Shown: positions 1 to 9,173, numbered from the stretch's first letter. The stretch is 64,000 nt of DNA from Venenivibrio stagnispumantis (GCF_900182795.1 NZ_FXTX01000002.1:62001-126000); one strand, 5' to 3'. The notes: a model not told the origin generated them from the letters alone. Program-made: numbers and translations.

Positions 1-2
1 CA

Positions 3-614
3 TCTTCTTCTATTGATAGCATTTTCTCTAATATATATAGCAGAGATACACTTTCCGGTAAGTTTATAGTAATAAATAAACAATTAATAAAAGCCCTTGA
101 AGAACAAGGCTTATGGAATGAAGAGATAGCAGAAAAGATAAAAGCAAATAGTGGTTCAGTCCAATATATAGAAGAACTTGAAGGAAAAATAAATAAAGCA
201 TTATTTAAAACAGCTTATGAAATCCATCCAAAAAGACAGATAGATATAGCCGCAGCATTCCAAGAATATATAGACCAAGCAGTAAGTAAATCCCTTTATA
301 TAGAAGAAGATTTAAGAGATGATATGTTTAATATTTATATGTATGCTTGGGAAAAAGGATTAAAATCTACTTATTACTGCTTTATTGATAAAACAGTAAA
401 AGGAGAAAAATACACATTAAATGTAAATAAAAGAGGAGAAAGAAGAGGATTTGGTGCTGCTCTAAAAACAGCTAAAAACCAAGAGATAGAAGAAATTGAA
501 AAAATGGCACGGGAAAAATACGGTGATGAGGTAGTAGAAAAAGTAAAATCCGGCAATATAGAAGCCTGTCCAACAGACCCATTACTTGCTAAAATCTGTC
601 CAAGCTGTGAATAA
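3..614 (+). CDS. nrdA: Ribonucleoside-diphosphate reductase alpha subunit, C-terminal part (5' end outside window)
   Basis: This is the 3' part of a class I ribonucleotide reductase large subunit, which makes dNDPs from NDPs in the cytosol together with the radical-bearing NrdB. The reading frame is open from base 3 with no start, so the gene begins upstream. Visible family signatures are FKTAYEIHPKRQIDIAAAF followed by EYIDQAVSKSLYI, then the WEKGLKSTYYCF strand that precedes the tail. The protein ends in CPTDPLLAKICPSCE, a mobile tail carrying a CxxC pair; by analogy with the family this tail re-reduces the active-site disulfide. A hairpin terminator follows 6 bases after the stop. About 204 codons are visible, so catalytic residues of the barrel cannot be checked. 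Confidence 0.9.
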   Translation, partial: SSSIDSIFSNIYSRDTLSGKFIVINKQLIKALEEQGLWNEEIAEKIKANSGSVQYIEELEGKINKALFKTAYEIHPKRQIDIAAAFQEYIDQAVSKSLYIEEDLRDDMFNIYMYAWEKGLKSTYYCFIDKTVKGEKYTLNVNKRGERRGFGAALKTAKNQEIEEIEKMAREKYGDEVVEKVKSGNIEACPTDPLLAKICPSCE

Positions 615-619
615 AATCA

Positions 620-650
620 AAGCCTGCCCTTGAAGGGCAGGTTTATCATT
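620..650 (+). terminator. Rho-independent terminator after nrdA
   Basis: Perfect 7-bp stem CCTGCCC (623-629) / GGGCAGG (635-641) with a 5-base loop, extended by A-T/G-T pairs, followed by TTTATCATTT. It lies directly after the nrdA stop and separates it from queH. Confidence 0.8.
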
Positions 651-712
651 TGAATAATCTAAAATAAAGAAATAAAATATAATCTATATAAAAAAATAGG
701 AGTAGATAAATT

Positions 713-1978
713 ATGGATAAAATATTGGTGCATATATGCTGTGGAGTTGATTCTGTTTGGGCATTAAGAAAGTTAAGAGAAGATTATCCGGATGCTTATA
801 TAGAAGGATTTTTTTATGACCCGAATATTCATCCGGAAGAAGAATATGAGCTTAGATGGATTGAAACAAAAAGAGTATGTAATAGCTTAGGCATAAACTG
901 CACTAAAGGAGAGTATGACCTAAAAAATTGGTTTAATGCAGTAAAAGGATATGAAAATGAGCCGGAAAGAGGCGAAAGATGTAGTATCTGTCACGATTTA
1001 AGATTGGAAAAAACAGCACAGCTTGCAGTAGAAAAAGGATTTAACAAATTTACAACAGTCCTAATGATGAGTCCTAAGAAAGATTTTGATGTTTTAAAAA
1101 AGATAGGAGAAGATATAGCAGAAAAATATAATCTACAATTTCTTGCTGTAGATTTTAGAAAAAATAACGGAACACAAAAAATGAACCAGCTTGCCAAAGA
1201 ACAACAACTATATCATCAAAATTATTGCGGATGTATTTATGGATTGTTTTCACAAAGGAAAGTTAATTTTCAATCAGGCTCGTTTATACCGGAGTTGGTT
1301 TCTTTCTCAAAAGGAAGATTAGCCGGTAGTAGAGAAGAACTTTTATTTATAAAACAGATAAGATTATTTGCAGAAGAACTTGGATTAAAAGTAGAAGAAC
1401 AGCAATTTAGATTTCTCGGATGGAGAGTTATATCATCAAGATTACAAATAAACAAACAGGATATAAAGCACAATATATATCTTTATTCTGATAGCATAAA
1501 AGGAGTTTTAAATGATAGAGTAAAATCTATTATTGGAAATAAAATAATTCTTGAAAAATCAGATGTAGAAATTTTAATAACAGAAGATAATATAGATATG
1601 GAGCCAAGATTTACAACAAATCCTATTTTTATATTAAATAAAAAGGATATACAGGGAATAAATATAGAAAAATTAACTATGGAGCTTACTACAGAATTTA
1701 TTCCTTCTTCTAAATCTCAAAATTTATATATTGGAGATATTTATAATGCATCTGAGATTATAAAATTTTATTCAGATACAGATTTTGAAGGAAAAAATGG
1801 ATATTCTTTAAAAGAAATTAATGATACTATCTTAAAAAATAAAGAAAATATAAAAGAAGGAAAAACAGCAGTTATCGTATTTGGAGCAAACTTTTTCGGT
1901 AAAATTGGAGAAAATATTTTTAAACATTTATCCGGACAAAATTCTCTTCTAAATCCATCTGATAAAGTTTTTTGCTGA
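713..1978 (+). CDS. queH: Epoxyqueuosine reductase QueH with long C-terminal extension
   Basis: QueH reduces epoxyqueuosine to queuosine in the wobble position of tRNAs for His, Asp, Asn and Tyr. The first ~185 residues match the family (formerly DUF208): adjacent cysteines C9-C10 in HICCG near the N terminus, a CxxC at C90/C93 (RCSIC) and CxC at C172/C174 (YCGC), which are the expected Fe-S and catalytic ligands. Typical QueH proteins are about 180-210 residues; this one has 421, so residues ~186-421 are an extra region I do not recognise (no metal-binding cysteine pattern; a terminal Cys). A TATAAT box lies at 678-683. The 3' end overlaps the convergent GH15 gene by 59 bases. The QueH assignment is firm for the first half only. 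Confidence 0.85.
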   Translation: MDKILVHICCGVDSVWALRKLREDYPDAYIEGFFYDPNIHPEEEYELRWIETKRVCNSLGINCTKGEYDLKNWFNAVKGYENEPERGERCSICHDLRLEKTAQLAVEKGFNKFTTVLMMSPKKDFDVLKKIGEDIAEKYNLQFLAVDFRKNNGTQKMNQLAKEQQLYHQNYCGCIYGLFSQRKVNFQSGSFIPELVSFSKGRLAGSREELLFIKQIRLFAEELGLKVEEQQFRFLGWRVISSRLQINKQDIKHNIYLYSDSIKGVLNDRVKSIIGNKIILEKSDVEILITEDNIDMEPRFTTNPIFILNKKDIQGINIEKLTMELTTEFIPSSKSQNLYIGDIYNASEIIKFYSDTDFEGKNGYSLKEINDTILKNKENIKEGKTAVIVFGANFFGKIGENIFKHLSGQNSLLNPSDKVFC

Positions 1979-3875
1979 GATTTTGGACAACATAACAAAA
2001 TGTTGAATGTGACCATGTAAGCGGATTAACAGAAAGAGGTTCTCCTGTAAATGGGTCATACTGCTCTGCAAGTAATCCGCTTTCCGATTTTCTTTTTAAT
2101 ACCCAATTTATCAACTCAAATGTTTTATTATATTCTCCAAGCTCAAGATATACATCAGCAAGCCATAATGTAGTTATAACCCAAGGATTTCCGGCTACAT
2201 TTTCAGAAACCCTATGATAATAATCTCCTTCATATCTTGCAAGACCACCTATTCCTTCTTTTATCCATAGTTTTTCTTCAATATATTTTAAAGTGTTTAA
2301 AAATCTATAATCATCTACCGGCACTATACCAAATTTTGGAATAAGTAATAAGCTACTTTCTGCTGTAAAATCTTTATAGATAGAGCCATCTTTATTTATT
2401 TTTAACATTCTTACAAACAATCCTTCTTTTTCATCATAAAGATATTTTAATATTGCTTCTCTTACCTCTTCTGCTGCTTTTTTATATCTAATTGATTCTT
2501 CTTTATTACCGGTTATATTTGCTAAAAATGAAGCAGTATTTAATCCGGCATAAACGGTGCTTGCAGTATATGTAAATATACCTCTTTTTTCTTCCCATAA
2601 ATCATAACTTTCAAGTGGTAATTTTGTTTTTTCATCTCTATAAGAAATCATAAATTCAGCAGCCGGTCTTACATATTTGTTATACATAAAATCTATAAAT
2701 TCTATATTTTTACTGACTTTGTAATGATTATAAAGGGCATATATAACTAAGGCAGTTTCGTCTTCCTGTATAGGTAATTGAAAATTCTCTTCTTCATCTG
2801 ACCAAGGATGCCAGGAAGAACCAACAGAACCATCAGGCGAGTATTTATGAAGAAGATAACCATCTTCTGTTATTTTATCTGCACAAAATTTAAAGAAATT
2901 TTCAGTAATATGAAAATAACCTGCATTATCCAAAGCTATTGCAACAAAACTTCCATCTCTTGGCCAAAGATAGCTATAATGGTCTTTGTTAAATTTATAT
3001 ATAGATGTATCATTTGCAGCAATAATTGCTCCTCTATTATCTATATGAGCCCTTGTTATAAGTAAGCTTCTGTAATATAAACTTTTTATATCCATAGATA
3101 TTGCCGGATGTAATCTGTCTTTTTCCTGAACCCATGAACGCCAAAATAAAATAGTTTCTTCCAAAAGATGCTCCGGAGTTTCTTTATCAACCTTTTGTTT
3201 TAATTTTTTTATATCATCATATCTATAACCGGCAAGAATATAATAATATAAAGTTTCTTCTTGATTTGCTTTTATATCTTTTATCAAACCAAAAGCACTA
3301 TCTATCTCTCCCTGCACTATCTTTGTTCTTTTTAATTTTCCTTCTTCTATCTCTTTCCAGCTTCCTGATATATGATTTTTCTTTGAAACTGTATAATCAA
3401 TCTCTCCACCACTGCCTGAGATAAAAAGATATGTATTTACTTTATAATGTAGTATTCCTTTTAATTTTGGATTAAAATATGCAGTGTTTCCTATTTCTGT
3501 CTCATTTAATTTAAAAGGATGATAAAAATATATTCTAAATTTTATATCTTTATCTGTAAGGTTTTTTACTCTTATTTTTCTTAAAAACATATTACTGTAT
3601 TTATGGATAGCATCATTTATAATTAATTCTATACCAAGCTCTTGATTTTTTAAAATCACATTAGAAACTAAGGTTTTTTTCTCATAACCAAATTTTATAT
3701 CCCATCTATTATCTATCCAACTAAATTTATCATCAACCCATACACCTATACCGGATGCTTCACCATTAAGATGATTAAACATTCCAACATAAGGAAAGTA
3801 AAAATCTCTCATATTCATGAATGAATCAAAATTTATAAACATATTCCCATTACTTAAAACTATCTCTTTTTTCAT
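1920..3875 (-). CDS. GH15-family glycoside hydrolase (glucoamylase/glucodextranase-like)
   Basis: A 651-residue protein with an N-terminal beta-sandwich region (about 1-260) and a C-terminal (alpha/alpha)6-barrel. GH15 signatures are visible: YLWPRDGSF, the catalytic-acid segment SYDLWEEKRG, then ENVAGNPWVITTLWLAD and, near the end, LLAEQYDPFTGEP with PLTWSHSTF, whose Glu is the predicted catalytic base. The family hydrolyses alpha-glucosidic bonds of starch, glycogen or trehalose by inversion. No signal peptide is seen, so an intracellular substrate such as glycogen or trehalose is more likely than external starch. It is the last gene of a minus-strand run after rluB (9-base gap), and its end overlaps queH. 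Exact substrate cannot be read from sequence. Confidence 0.85.
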   Translation of the reverse strand: MKKEIVLSNGNMFINFDSFMNMRDFYFPYVGMFNHLNGEASGIGVWVDDKFSWIDNRWDIKFGYEKKTLVSNVILKNQELGIELIINDAIHKYSNMFLRKIRVKNLTDKDIKFRIYFYHPFKLNETEIGNTAYFNPKLKGILHYKVNTYLFISGSGGEIDYTVSKKNHISGSWKEIEEGKLKRTKIVQGEIDSAFGLIKDIKANQEETLYYYILAGYRYDDIKKLKQKVDKETPEHLLEETILFWRSWVQEKDRLHPAISMDIKSLYYRSLLITRAHIDNRGAIIAANDTSIYKFNKDHYSYLWPRDGSFVAIALDNAGYFHITENFFKFCADKITEDGYLLHKYSPDGSVGSSWHPWSDEEENFQLPIQEDETALVIYALYNHYKVSKNIEFIDFMYNKYVRPAAEFMISYRDEKTKLPLESYDLWEEKRGIFTYTASTVYAGLNTASFLANITGNKEESIRYKKAAEEVREAILKYLYDEKEGLFVRMLKINKDGSIYKDFTAESSLLLIPKFGIVPVDDYRFLNTLKYIEEKLWIKEGIGGLARYEGDYYHRVSENVAGNPWVITTLWLADVYLELGEYNKTFELINWVLKRKSESGLLAEQYDPFTGEPLSVNPLTWSHSTFCYVVQNLSKKLYQMDLEENFVRINV

Positions 3876-3884
3876 TTTATCTAA

Positions 3885-4595
3885 TTACCTCTTTAGCATT
3901 TTAATTTCTTTTTCTGTAAGAAATCTATATTCTTTTGGCTTTAAATTACCAAGTTCTATATTATCCATTTTAATCCTTATTAATCTTAATACTTTATGAC
4001 CAAAAGCATCCATAAATCTTCTGATTATTCTTTTTTTGCCACTATGGATTTTTATCCTGAGCCAGGTTTTACCATCTTCATATCTTAATATTTTAATATC
4101 ATCCGGTTTAAAAAATCCATCTTCTAACATAATGCCTTTTTGTAATTTTTCCAAATCTTTTACAATGCCATCTACTAATACATCATAAACTTTTTCTTTT
4201 TCAAATTTTGGATGAGATAATTTATAGGCTACTTCTCCGTTATTTGTTAATATCAATAAACCTTCGCTATCATAATCAAGCCTTCCTACCGGAAAAACTC
4301 TCTCTTTAATACCAATTTCTTGTAGTAAATCTGATAAGGTTTTCCTTCCGAATTTATCTTTTCCAAGTTGGGTTAGATATTTTCTTGGTTTGTAGATTTT
4401 TATAAATATATCTTTTTCTACCGGTTTTATTATTTTATCGTCTATCTTTACTATATCTTTTTCAGGATTTATTTTAAATGATAAATCAGTTATTTTTTTA
4501 CCATTGACAAAAACTTTTCCTTCTTTTATCAGTTCTTCTGCCTTTCTTCTGGAACAACATCCGGAAGATGCAATATATTTATTAATTCTTATCAT
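3885..4595 (-). CDS. rluB: Pseudouridine synthase of the RsuA/RluB family
   Basis: A 236-residue rRNA pseudouridine synthase. Residues 1-60 form an S4 RNA-binding domain (INKYIASSGCCSRRKAEELI), followed by the catalytic domain with the motif GRLDYDSEGLL at 104-114; D107 is the predicted nucleophile. The family modifies 23S (RluB/E/F) or 16S (RsuA) rRNA; RluB, position 2605, is the usual single-copy form in bacteria, but paralogue choice is an inference. Its ATG overlaps the stop of rsmG by 4 bases (ATGA), so the two ribosome-modification genes are probably translationally coupled. Confidence 0.88.
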   Translation of the reverse strand: MIRINKYIASSGCCSRRKAEELIKEGKVFVNGKKITDLSFKINPEKDIVKIDDKIIKPVEKDIFIKIYKPRKYLTQLGKDKFGRKTLSDLLQEIGIKERVFPVGRLDYDSEGLLILTNNGEVAYKLSHPKFEKEKVYDVLVDGIVKDLEKLQKGIMLEDGFFKPDDIKILRYEDGKTWLRIKIHSGKKRIIRRFMDAFGHKVLRLIRIKMDNIELGNLKPKEYRFLTEKEIKMLKR

Positions 4596-5197
4596 CTTTT
4601 TTGTAATACAATAAATTTTCTCTCCGTTAATCCGTAGAAATTTAATGAAATTGTAAAATCTTTAAGCTCTTCTTCAACTTCTTTTCCTTTCATTATAATC
4701 AGATAACCATTTTCTTTAAGAAGATTTTTGCCTATTTTTATAACTTCAAAAGTTTCACCGGTTGCCCTGCTTAAAACTATATCAAATTTTTCATTTATCT
4801 CTTCTGCCCTTTTACATAGCACCGTATATCCTACATTTAGCTCTTTTGAAAGCATTTCTAAAAAAATACATTTTTTACCGACAGACTCTATCAAAAAAAG
4901 ATTTATCATATCCTGATAATATATTTTTAATGGGACACCGGGAAATCCGGCACCAGTTCCAAAATCTGCAATATCTTTATTTTTTATATCTATATTTTTT
5001 ATCTCAAATAGTTTTATACAGGTTAAACTATCTAAAAAATGTTTTGTAATTATCTCTTCCTTTTTTCTTATAGAAGTTAAGTTATAAACTTTATTCCATT
5101 TTAAAAGCATATCTAAATATTTTTGAAATTTTTCAAGATGTTCCTCAGTCAGATATATTCCATTTTTTTCTGCTAATATTTTAAGTTTTTCTATCAT
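4592..5197 (-). CDS. rsmG: 16S rRNA (guanine527-N7)-methyltransferase RsmG
   Basis: A 201-residue SAM-dependent methyltransferase; the glycine-rich SAM motif DFGTGAGFPGVPLKI sits at 78-92, exactly as in the RsmG/GidB family, and the KWNKVYNLTSIR segment near residue 40 is also family-typical. It methylates G527 of 16S rRNA in the decoding centre. It overlaps both neighbours by 4 bases (ogg upstream, rluB downstream), so it is in a tight operon. It is not next to mnmE here, unlike the classical gid/mnm arrangement. Confidence 0.93.
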   Translation of the reverse strand: MIEKLKILAEKNGIYLTEEHLEKFQKYLDMLLKWNKVYNLTSIRKKEEIITKHFLDSLTCIKLFEIKNIDIKNKDIADFGTGAGFPGVPLKIYYQDMINLFLIESVGKKCIFLEMLSKELNVGYTVLCKRAEEINEKFDIVLSRATGETFEVIKIGKNLLKENGYLIIMKGKEVEEELKDFTISLNFYGLTERKFIVLQKR

Positions 5198-5862
5198 TTT
5201 AATACCTTTTTTGTTTTTATATAAAAGATATATAAATCAAGCTCTGCTTGTGTTAGATTTAAGTCTTTGGCTATCTTTTCTAAAGCTTTTTCTGACTCTA
5301 AGTATACTGATTTTGTTATGGTTTTTCTTGGTTTTACAAAATTATTTTCAAATAAAAATCTTGATATATGTCTATCTATAATAGCAACATCATCAAATCC
5401 TATATTTCTTAAAAAATGGCTCGCTTCTTTATATCCATATCCCTTTATATTTTTAACAAGGATTTCTCTTGCTTCTTTTCCATCTTGATATTTAGATATT
5501 TGATTAATAAGCTCTGATTTTTCTCTAAGTAAAACTATTCTTTCTGCTCTTTGCATTGCAAATCTATGTCCATTTTTCCGGATTATCTCAAATAATTTTT
5601 CTACGGGATATTCTTTAAATCCTTCTATTCCTATCTCTTTTTGTATCTTTATTCCCATTGATGCAGAAGAATTAGCAGTCAATATACAAAAACAAGCCTC
5701 TGAAAATATATCGGCTTTATAAGGCTCTATATTTAAAAATGGTTTAAAATCAAACTCGGTAATACCTTTATTTTTTAGATTTTTAAATTCTGATATTCTT
5801 TTATCAACAAATGGTTTGACTTGTTTTATAGCTTCTTCTAAAATCTCTTTTGGTGGTATCAA
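5194..5862 (-). CDS. ogg: 8-oxoguanine DNA glycosylase/AP lyase (Ogg2 type)
   Basis: A 222-residue helix-hairpin-helix glycosylase that excises 8-oxoguanine and nicks the abasic site. The HhH region KGYGYKEASHFLRNIG carries the catalytic lysine K145, and the following AIIDRHI holds the essential aspartate D163; no Fe-S cysteine cluster is present. Length and motif order fit the Ogg2 family found in archaea and thermophilic bacteria. Start and stop each overlap a neighbour by 4 bases. Placement in a run with rRNA-modification genes gives no functional clue. Confidence 0.87.
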   Translation of the reverse strand: MIPPKEILEEAIKQVKPFVDKRISEFKNLKNKGITEFDFKPFLNIEPYKADIFSEACFCILTANSSASMGIKIQKEIGIEGFKEYPVEKLFEIIRKNGHRFAMQRAERIVLLREKSELINQISKYQDGKEAREILVKNIKGYGYKEASHFLRNIGFDDVAIIDRHISRFLFENNFVKPRKTITKSVYLESEKALEKIAKDLNLTQAELDLYIFYIKTKKVLK

Positions 5863-6572
5863 ATTTTTGGAATACCTCTAAGTAAGTTATAACCACTATA
5901 AAATACACCTTCTTTATCTACAAATACATTATGAACAACTTCTTTATTTTGAAATCTAACTTCTTGATTACCAAATATAATTCTCAATTTATCAGCATTT
6001 CCTATGGTTTCAAAAGATATTTTTTCTTTGAAATATATGGTTTTTTCTTCATCCTTTTTAATATTAAATATACTTTTCTCTCCATTTATATCTGCCGTTA
6101 TCCAGACTTCATCATCTGCTTTTAAGATTATTTTTTGAATTATTTCTTCCGGTTGTTCTTGATTTGTATTGTTTGATACAGGAATTTTATCCGGTTTTTC
6201 TGTTTGAACTACTTGGTTTGTTTGAATTTGAGTTTTATTTATATTTGCAGAAGCAATAAATGTTAATGCTGTGAGTATCAGTAGAACTAATATATGGGAT
6301 AATTTATTACTTTTTTCTTCTAATAAATCTTCCCTACAAGATATATTACAAACCATATCTGTCTGTGGTTTAATTTTTATCTCAACCCCAAGCTCTTTCA
6401 ATATTTGCTTAGCAAGAAGCTGTTTGTGAGGCTGTAAATCATATATATTATCGCATTTTTCTATCTCATCTATGATAGATATATTTATTTTAGTTTTTTC
6501 TGCTATTTCTTCTTTTGAAATACCTTTTTCTTCTCTTAATCGTTTTATATATTCACCACTCAAAATTTCCAC
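5859..6572 (-). CDS. RodZ-like membrane protein with HTH domain
   Basis: 237 residues. Residues ~7-65 form an Xre/RodZ-type helix-turn-helix (YIKRLREEKGISKEEIAEKT), residues ~92-110 a single transmembrane helix (LVLLILTALTFIASA), then a proline/glutamine-rich linker and a C-terminal beta domain like the DUF4115 domain of RodZ. RodZ links MreB to the membrane and maintains rod shape. The start is GTG with a GAGGGG sequence upstream. It is the first gene of the ogg-rsmG-rluB-GH15 run; a TATAAT sequence lies just upstream. Assignment as RodZ proper rather than a RodZ-like cytoskeletal/regulatory protein is not certain. Confidence 0.75.
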   Translation of the reverse strand: MEILSGEYIKRLREEKGISKEEIAEKTKINISIIDEIEKCDNIYDLQPHKQLLAKQILKELGVEIKIKPQTDMVCNISCREDLLEEKSNKLSHILVLLILTALTFIASANINKTQIQTNQVVQTEKPDKIPVSNNTNQEQPEEIIQKIILKADDEVWITADINGEKSIFNIKKDEEKTIYFKEKISFETIGNADKLRIIFGNQEVRFQNKEVVHNVFVDKEGVFYSGYNLLRGIPKI

Positions 6573-6625
6573 AATTTATTATTCCCCTCTTTTTTGATTA
6601 CTAAATTATTATATCAAAAAATTTT

Positions 6626-7219
6626 TTAATCTTCCCAATATCTTTGTTCTTTCCACGGGTCGCCGAGTATATGGTATCCTCTTTTTTCCCAAAATCCCGG
6701 TTCATCTTTATCTTTAAACTCTATGGCTGTTACAAATTTTGCACTTTTCCATGAATAAAGTTTTGGAACTATTAATCTTAGAGGATAAACATTATCTGCC
6801 GGTATAGGTTTACCATTTAGCATATAGGCAAATATTACATCTTCATCAAAAAAATACTCAATTGGAACATTTGTTGTATATCCATCTAAGGAATGAACCA
6901 TAACTGATTTTGCTGTTTCTTTTATTTTTACCAACTTTTTTATCTCATCTACATGAAATCCTATCCAAGAGACATCCGGACAACTCCATCTTGTTACACA
7001 ATGAAAATCTGCTATAAGTTCTACTTTCTCAAGCTCCATTATATCATCCCATGTTAATGTAATCGGATTTTCCACTTCTCCGAATATTCTAAATCTATAT
7101 TCAGATAAATCTATATCCGGTGGGTCAGATATACCAAGAATATGAAGTTTATTTGTCCAATGTTGTCCCGGAGGTAATCTATCTTCTCTAAGATTTATAG
7201 GGCTAATTATTCTTCTCAT
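6626..7219 (-). CDS. Sulfite-oxidase-like molybdopterin oxidoreductase (cytosolic)
   Basis: A member of the sulfite oxidase/MsrP (YedY) molybdopterin superfamily. The molybdenum-ligand cysteine is in ADFHCVTRWSC (about residue 74), followed by conserved PVEY/PADNVYPLRLIVP and YSWKSAKFVTAIEF segments. There is no Tat or Sec signal, so unlike MsrP it should act in the cytosol. The ATG at 7219 is preferred over an upstream in-frame GTG (7231) because GGAGAG lies just before it; it overlaps the end of the Fur-type gene, indicating co-transcription. A moaE gene lies 6 kb away. Substrate unknown. Confidence 0.83.
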   Translation of the reverse strand: MRRIISPINLREDRLPPGQHWTNKLHILGISDPPDIDLSEYRFRIFGEVENPITLTWDDIMELEKVELIADFHCVTRWSCPDVSWIGFHVDEIKKLVKIKETAKSVMVHSLDGYTTNVPIEYFFDEDVIFAYMLNGKPIPADNVYPLRLIVPKLYSWKSAKFVTAIEFKDKDEPGFWEKRGYHILGDPWKEQRYWED

Positions 7220-7601
7220 TTTTCTCTCCACATTTTGGACATATTCCTTTAAATGTTATATCTATATCTTCAACTATAAAGCCATTTTTAGTTAGCTGTT
7301 TTATATTAATCTGCTCTATTATGTTGTTTCTGTCTATATCATAGATATTATTGCAAATCTCACATTTAAAATGAAAATGTTTATCTATCCTTGCATCAAA
7401 TCTACTTTGTCTCCCATCATTAAGTTCAAGAATTAAACCTTCCTCTTTCAAAACTTTTAAATTTCTATATACCGTCCCAAGACTTATATTCGGTATATAT
7501 TTTTTTACCTTTTCATAAATCCAATCTGCTGTTGGATGAATATCTGTATCTTTAAGTATTTCATATATTAATTTTCTTTGTTGAGTGTTTCTTCTTTGCA
7601 T
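7203..7601 (-). CDS. Fur/PerR-family metal-dependent repressor
   Basis: 132 residues. The N-terminal winged helix (NTQQRKLIYEILKDTDIHPTADWIY, with SLGTVYRNLKVLKEEG as recognition helix) and C-terminal dimerisation domain with HFHFKCEIC and CPKCGEK match the Fur family; the two CxxC pairs form the structural Zn site as in PerR. The second ATG (7601) is chosen since GAGGTG sits 6 bases before it but only 1 base before the first ATG. An 18-bp perfect palindrome lies directly upstream and may be an autoregulatory operator. It precedes the Moco enzyme. PerR, Fur or Zur cannot be distinguished by eye. Confidence 0.85.
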   Translation of the reverse strand: MQRRNTQQRKLIYEILKDTDIHPTADWIYEKVKKYIPNISLGTVYRNLKVLKEEGLILELNDGRQSRFDARIDKHFHFKCEICNNIYDIDRNNIIEQINIKQLTKNGFIVEDIDITFKGICPKCGEKNEKNN

Positions 7602-7614
7602 AACATACACCTCT

Positions 7615-7632
7615 TAAATTTATATAAATTTA
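7615..7632. promoter_or_regulatory. 18-bp perfect palindrome upstream of Fur/PerR gene
   Basis: TAAATTTATATAAATTTA is its own reverse complement and ends just before the SD of the Fur-type gene. Fur-family boxes are AT-rich palindromes of this size, so an autoregulatory operator is plausible; AT-richness makes chance palindromes possible. Confidence 0.45.
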
Positions 7633-7643
7633 TGAAATATATA

Positions 7644-9173
7644 TTATTGCATTTTATCATATTTTTGCAATAACTTTCTTTTAAATATATCTAAAAATAC
7701 CAAAAAAGAATCTTCTTTTAAAATATAAACAGCAAAAAAGAAAGATAAGATAGAGATAAAAATTGAGATAAATACTAAAAGTAGTTTACTACCTATAAAA
7801 ATTTTAAGAATCATTACGACCAAAGCCATAAATAAAGAAGATATACAAACTTTTAAAAATGTTATAAAAATGCCTTTTTTATCTATAAAAAATGGATATT
7901 TTAGATATAAAAATATAACATTTAGAAAAGCTCCCATAGAAGATGCAAGGGCAAGACCAAATACACCCATTTTGAAAATAAATGTGAATAAAAAGGCAAG
8001 AAAAATACTTCCTACGAATCCGAATATTGTTGAATAAAGTGGAGTTTTCATATCTTCTATTGCAAAAAATCCACTTTTTAATGGCCTTGTAATACCATAT
8101 CCGACAAGTCCGATTGAGTATCCGGCAAGAGCATAAAATGTAAATTCTGCATCTTGATATCCAAATTTACCTCTAACAAGAAGTATATCAATAATCTCTT
8201 TACCAAGAACTATCATACCGGTTGTAGCCGGAATAGATATTAAAATAGCAAGTTTTATTCCCATATTCATATCTTTATTAAACTCATCTAATCTGTTTTG
8301 GGCATAATGCTTAGATAGAGAAACAAGCAAAGCATTTCCAAGTCCTATTATAAATAATCCAAGTGGTAATTGAAATATTCTATTTCCATAATAAAGATAA
8401 GAAATTGCTCCGGCAGTTAAAAAAGAAGCTAAAACTGTATCAACCACAAAAGAAAATTGGCTTACTCCAAAAGATGCAAAAGCAGGAATTAATCTTTTTA
8501 AAGTAGTTTTTATTTCAGGATGAAATTTTAAAGAAGGTTTAATCAATAAATTATGTTTTATCGCCGCTGGTATCTGAAGCAAAAATTGTAATAATCCACC
8601 TACCAATGCTCCTATCACCAAAGCATAAATTCCAAAAGATTGGGCAAACAAAAATGCAGAAATTATAAAAGATAAATTAAGTAAAGCCGGAGCAACAGCC
8701 GGAACAAAAAATATATCCTTTGTATTCAGCAAAGCCATATAAAAAGAAGTCCAGCCAATAAGTATCAAATAAGGAAAAACTGCTCTTACAAGATTAACTG
8801 TTTCTTCAAAATTACCTTTTTCTACAAATCCGGGAGCCAATATCTTTACAAAAATATCTGCAAAAAGAATAATCATTATAGTGATAAATGTTAAAACAAT
8901 TGTGTAATAGCTAAATAAAGAAGATGCATACTGCTTTGCTTCTTGCTCAGATTTAGATAAAATTGAGCTATATATTGGGATAAATGCAGCATTAAAGCTA
9001 CCCTCTCCAACAAGCTGTCTTAAAGTATTAGGTAATCTCCATGCTACAAAAAATGCATCTGTAAGAGGGGTTGCCCCAAATATATAAGCGACTACTGCAT
9101 CCCTTATATATCCGAGAATTCTACTGATTAAAGTAGCTATTGAAAAGATTAATGTATTTCTTATAAATCTCAT
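7644..9173 (-). CDS. murJ: Lipid II flippase MurJ
   Basis: A 509-residue polytopic membrane protein of the MVF/MOP superfamily with about 14 hydrophobic helices. The N terminus IATLISRILGYIRDAVVAYIFG followed by TPLTDAFFVAWRLPNTLRQL and EGSFNAAFIPIY is the diagnostic MurJ/MviN signature. It flips lipid II across the inner membrane for peptidoglycan synthesis. The ATG overlaps the stop of the upstream secreted-protein gene by 4 bases. Confidence 0.93.
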   Translation of the reverse strand: MRFIRNTLIFSIATLISRILGYIRDAVVAYIFGATPLTDAFFVAWRLPNTLRQLVGEGSFNAAFIPIYSSILSKSEQEAKQYASSLFSYYTIVLTFITIMIILFADIFVKILAPGFVEKGNFEETVNLVRAVFPYLILIGWTSFYMALLNTKDIFFVPAVAPALLNLSFIISAFLFAQSFGIYALVIGALVGGLLQFLLQIPAAIKHNLLIKPSLKFHPEIKTTLKRLIPAFASFGVSQFSFVVDTVLASFLTAGAISYLYYGNRIFQLPLGLFIIGLGNALLVSLSKHYAQNRLDEFNKDMNMGIKLAILISIPATTGMIVLGKEIIDILLVRGKFGYQDAEFTFYALAGYSIGLVGYGITRPLKSGFFAIEDMKTPLYSTIFGFVGSIFLAFLFTFIFKMGVFGLALASSMGAFLNVIFLYLKYPFFIDKKGIFITFLKVCISSLFMALVVMILKIFIGSKLLLVFISIFISILSFFFAVYILKEDSFLVFLDIFKRKLLQKYDKMQ

